From an uncultured Bacteriovorax sp. (GTDB lineage Bacteria; Bdellovibrionota; Bacteriovoracia; Bacteriovoracales; Bacteriovoracaceae), in contig CAMLRB010000165.1 of assembly GCA_946482295.1 (NCBI GenBank), forward strand, positions 1-8,006: a stretch of DNA of 8,006 bases. Direction: 5' to 3'. Within the stretch, counting starts at the first letter, position 1, and every line of letters begins with the position of its first letter. Position numbers and translations under genes: made by a program. The notes beneath the pieces were generated by a model. The model made no database searches, was not told the DNA's origin, and was given only the letters and a program-made list of their open reading frames with translations. Shown here one piece after another: positions 6,641 through 8,006 of this stretch.

Positions 6641-7296
6641 AACATTGCTCCCGATTCTTTATTAACCTGGACCGTATCGCCGGATAAAAGATTGTCGGTT
6701 CCTTGCACCACTACGAGGGCATCTTTTAATTGTTCAGAGGACACAATAATGTTTCCATTGCTCGAAATTTGGAGTGGGACGATTTGAACAAGTTGAACTT
6801 TCAAATCAGATGACAAGATGAACACTTCTGATGATGAACCTCTTGGACTGTATATTGCTTGAAAAGGAATTTTAAAAAGATTGACTGGAAGAAAGGGAAG
6901 ATCAACTTTTAATTTTTGTCCTTCTAATTGCTGTACCTGATTGGCAAGAATGAACTCAACATGATTTTTAGAAAGCGATGTAATTTGAGCGATGGCAACA
7001 TTTTGATGAACTGTTGGTAAGGTGACTTTTACATAAGAACCCTTTCTGATGGCAGGTACTAATCCAGCAGGGAGTTCAACAGATAAATGAAACGATCTTC
7101 GAGTATTTGAATCATCTTTTTGATCTAACTTTTTTTCCAAAACATCTGCCATTAAAGACAGTTCAAAAATTTTAGAAACAGGTTCAGGCCTTGCAGTTGA
7201 TACTAAACGAGCAGCTAATACTTCCCTGAAATTCCCGAGGGATAACAAAATAGCAAAAAGGTATTTGTAAAAAATCAATAACTTATGTTGGTTCAT
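6637..7296 (-). CDS. Short periplasmic adaptor (membrane fusion protein)-like subunit of the RND pump
   Basis: This 219-residue exported protein sits where the adaptor gene of an RND operon normally lies. A signal peptide (about 1-29, ending LAA) leads into RLVSTARPEPVSKIFELSL (30-48), which resembles the first strand of an adaptor. FHLSVELPAGLVPAIRKGSYVKVTLP (69-94) looks like beta-barrel sequence. The C-terminal part (VNLFKIPFQAIY, 138-149, to LLSGDTVQV, 203-211) resembles the membrane-proximal domain with its final LxxGDxV turn. Usual adaptors have about 350-400 residues; no biotinyl-lipoyl domain or alpha-hairpin is evident between residues 49 and 68. I chose the ATG at 7296, with GAGG five bases upstream. 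The TTG at 7329 lies in the palindrome and has no ribosome site. Its stop overlaps the pump start (ATGA). Family assignment is from context and C-terminal pattern, so it is moderate. Confidence 0.65.
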   Translation of the reverse strand: MNQHKLLIFYKYLFAILLSLGNFREVLAARLVSTARPEPVSKIFELSLMADVLEKKLDQKDDSNTRRSFHLSVELPAGLVPAIRKGSYVKVTLPTVHQNVAIAQITSLSKNHVEFILANQVQQLEGQKLKVDLPFLPVNLFKIPFQAIYSPRGSSSEVFILSSDLKVQLVQIVPLQISSNGNIIVSSEQLKDALVVVQGTDNLLSGDTVQVNKESGAML

Positions 7297-7301
7297 CCTT
7301 A

Positions 7302-7305
7302 CCTC
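7302..7305 (-). promoter_or_regulatory. Ribosome binding site of the adaptor gene
   Basis: GAGG on the minus strand lies five bases before the ATG at 7296 and directly abuts the operator palindrome. It decides the start over a TTG at 7329 inside the palindrome. Confidence 0.65.
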
Positions 7306-7331
7306 TTTTGGATTATGATCATAATCCAAAA
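7306..7331. promoter_or_regulatory. Perfect 26-bp palindrome, likely operator of the TetR-family repressor
   Basis: The half-site TTTTGGATTATGA is followed without spacer by its exact reverse complement, so all 13 pairs match around a central GATC. The site lies between the adaptor ribosome site and the -10 box of the efflux operon and covers the predicted transcription start. A dimeric TetR-type protein bound here would block initiation of the operon. The adjacent divergent tetR gene makes it the natural candidate ligand. Binding itself is inference. Confidence 0.75.
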
Positions 7332-7358
7332 AGATACGCTTTTAATTATAGATGTCAA
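7331..7358 (-). promoter_or_regulatory. Promoter of the efflux operon
   Basis: On the minus strand a perfect TTGACA (7353-7358) is followed after 16 bases by TATCTT (7331-7336), a 4-of-6 match to the -10 consensus. Transcription would begin near 7324, inside the palindrome, leaving a leader of about 28 bases. A perfect TATAAT is also present on the minus strand (7345-7350), but it has only a poor -35 match 17 bases upstream. If that one were used, the leader RNA would carry the whole palindrome as a hairpin beside the ribosome site. Confidence 0.55.
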
Positions 7359-7380
7359 TCGTAATCTTATCTGATATGAT
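7352..7380 (+). promoter_or_regulatory. Promoter of the tetR-family gene
   Basis: ATGTCA (7352-7357) and TATGAT (7375-7380) match sigma-70 -35 and -10 boxes at 4 of 6 and 5 of 6 positions with the ideal 17-base spacing. The -35 box overlaps the opposing -35 box of the efflux operon by five bases, so the two polymerases would compete. The -10 box ends six bases before the ATG at 7387, so the transcript is predicted to begin at or next to the start codon. Confidence 0.5.
7364..7380. promoter_or_regulatory. Imperfect inverted repeat over the tetR promoter
   Basis: ATCTTATC and GATATGAT flank a central T and pair at 7 of 8 positions. The element covers the downstream spacer and -10 box of the tetR promoter, a place suited to autorepression. 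Its sequence differs from the perfect 26-bp palindrome, and in AT-rich DNA such a short repeat may arise by chance. Confidence 0.3.
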
Positions 7381-7386
7381 TAAAGT

Positions 7387-7950
7387 ATGAGAAAAAGTAA
7401 AAGTGAGGCGGCAGAAACCCGTCAGAAAATTATTCAAGTGGCCTCTGAACTCTTTAGAGTTAAGGGCATCGCTGCAACTGGAATTGCAGAAATTATGGAA
7501 ACGGCCGGATTAACGAATGGCGGTTTTTATAAACATTTCGAATCAAAAGATCAGCTCGTTCAGGAAGCATTAAAAGCTGCGACTGAAGGACTAGGCCGCC
7601 GCCTTAAAGAAGGTGATTCAGAAGCAATTATCAAAGCCTATTTATCTCCTCAACATCAAAAAGGATTAGAGTGGGGATGTCCAATCGCGGGAATTGGAAG
7701 CGAGCTTGGTAGAACTGATAAAAATTCTAGATCAGTGGCCACAGAAGGAGTATGGCAGTTGGTATCGTCTTTAGAAAAACATATTGAGTCTTCTTCTGCT
7801 GAAAAGAGAAAAATCGCTGTCGCTTCAGTCTCTATGATGATCGGGGCCCTCACTCTTTCAAGAATTGTTGACGACAAAAAATTTGTCCAAGAGATTTTAA
7901 AATATGCTGAAGAAGTTGCTTTGGAATTAACTTCTGAAAAAAGGAAATAA
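7387..7950 (+). CDS. TetR/AcrR-family transcriptional repressor
   Basis: This 187-residue protein has the standard TetR length. An N-terminal helix-turn-helix domain spans about 11-57: TRQKIIQVASELFRVKGI, then the recognition region AGLTNGGFYKHFESKDQL (40-57), with the near-universal YKHF/FxSK signature. The C-terminal ligand and dimer domain includes GCPIAGIGSELGR (97-109) and SMMIGALTLSRIVDD (149-163), a layout shared by many efflux and reductase regulators. Cys98 is the only cysteine and sits in a Gly-Cys context resembling the sensor-cysteine region of NemR. The gene diverges from the efflux operon with a 90-base shared control region, which strongly suggests it represses that operon and releases it on binding a pump substrate. 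No Shine-Dalgarno sequence precedes the ATG. Only the upstream ATG gives a full HTH domain. Confidence 0.9.
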   Translation: MRKSKSEAAETRQKIIQVASELFRVKGIAATGIAEIMETAGLTNGGFYKHFESKDQLVQEALKAATEGLGRRLKEGDSEAIIKAYLSPQHQKGLEWGCPIAGIGSELGRTDKNSRSVATEGVWQLVSSLEKHIESSSAEKRKIAVASVSMMIGALTLSRIVDDKKFVQEILKYAEEVALELTSEKRK

Positions 7951-8006
7951 GAGACTCATTTGCTCCGTTATTGATCGTTTCTATAATTTATAAAATTAAG
8001 AATTGT
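7951..8006. other. Downstream flank of the tetR-family gene
   Basis: These last 56 bases are AT-rich and hold no recognisable gene. No clear GC-rich hairpin with a T run ends the tetR transcript within the window. Confidence 0.6.

Noticed and set aside
7656..7877. Minus-strand open frame of 73 codons
   Set aside because: It is antisense to the C-terminal domain of the TetR-family gene, which has clear family motifs in the plus-strand frame.

Overview
The window comes from a Gram-negative bacterium. It carries a TolC-type outer-membrane protein, an RND pump and several Sec-type signal peptides. The DNA is AT-rich and genes are tightly packed, with purine-rich Shine-Dalgarno sites on most of them. 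I cannot name the taxon; a predatory, Bdellovibrio/Bacteriovorax-like lineage would fit but is only a guess.

Layout, left to right. At the left edge (1-20, minus strand) are the first seven codons of what looks like an Fpg/Nei-type DNA glycosylase. A single periplasmic solute-binding protein gene (130-882, minus) follows, with its own promoter-like sequence and no ABC transporter partners in view. From 1011 to 7296 five minus-strand genes form one compact operon. In transcription order these are a short periplasmic adaptor-like protein, an RND inner-membrane pump, a TolC-like outer-membrane factor, a short-chain dehydrogenase/reductase (SDR) and a PaaI-type hotdog thioesterase. The first three are joined by two 4-base ATGA stop/start overlaps, and the last two follow at gaps of 15 and 21 bases. 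A TetR-family regulator (7387-7950, plus) is transcribed divergently.

The 90-base divergent region (7297-7386) is information-dense. It holds a perfect 26-bp palindrome over the predicted start of the efflux operon, two opposed promoters whose -35 boxes overlap, a second imperfect inverted repeat over the tetR promoter, and a predicted leaderless start for tetR. The simplest reading is that the TetR protein represses a five-gene unit that exports a hydrophobic or acyl-type compound and may also modify it with the reductase and thioesterase. The ligand is unknown.

The main oddities are an adaptor of only about 219 residues that appears to lack the lipoyl and alpha-hairpin domains, an RND pump whose proton-relay positions read Asp-Asn and His instead of Asp-Asp and Lys, and a plus-strand terminator-like hairpin inside the 3' end of the solute-binding protein gene. 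No rRNA, tRNA, CRISPR array, insertion sequence or gene-free stretch above 300 bases was seen.
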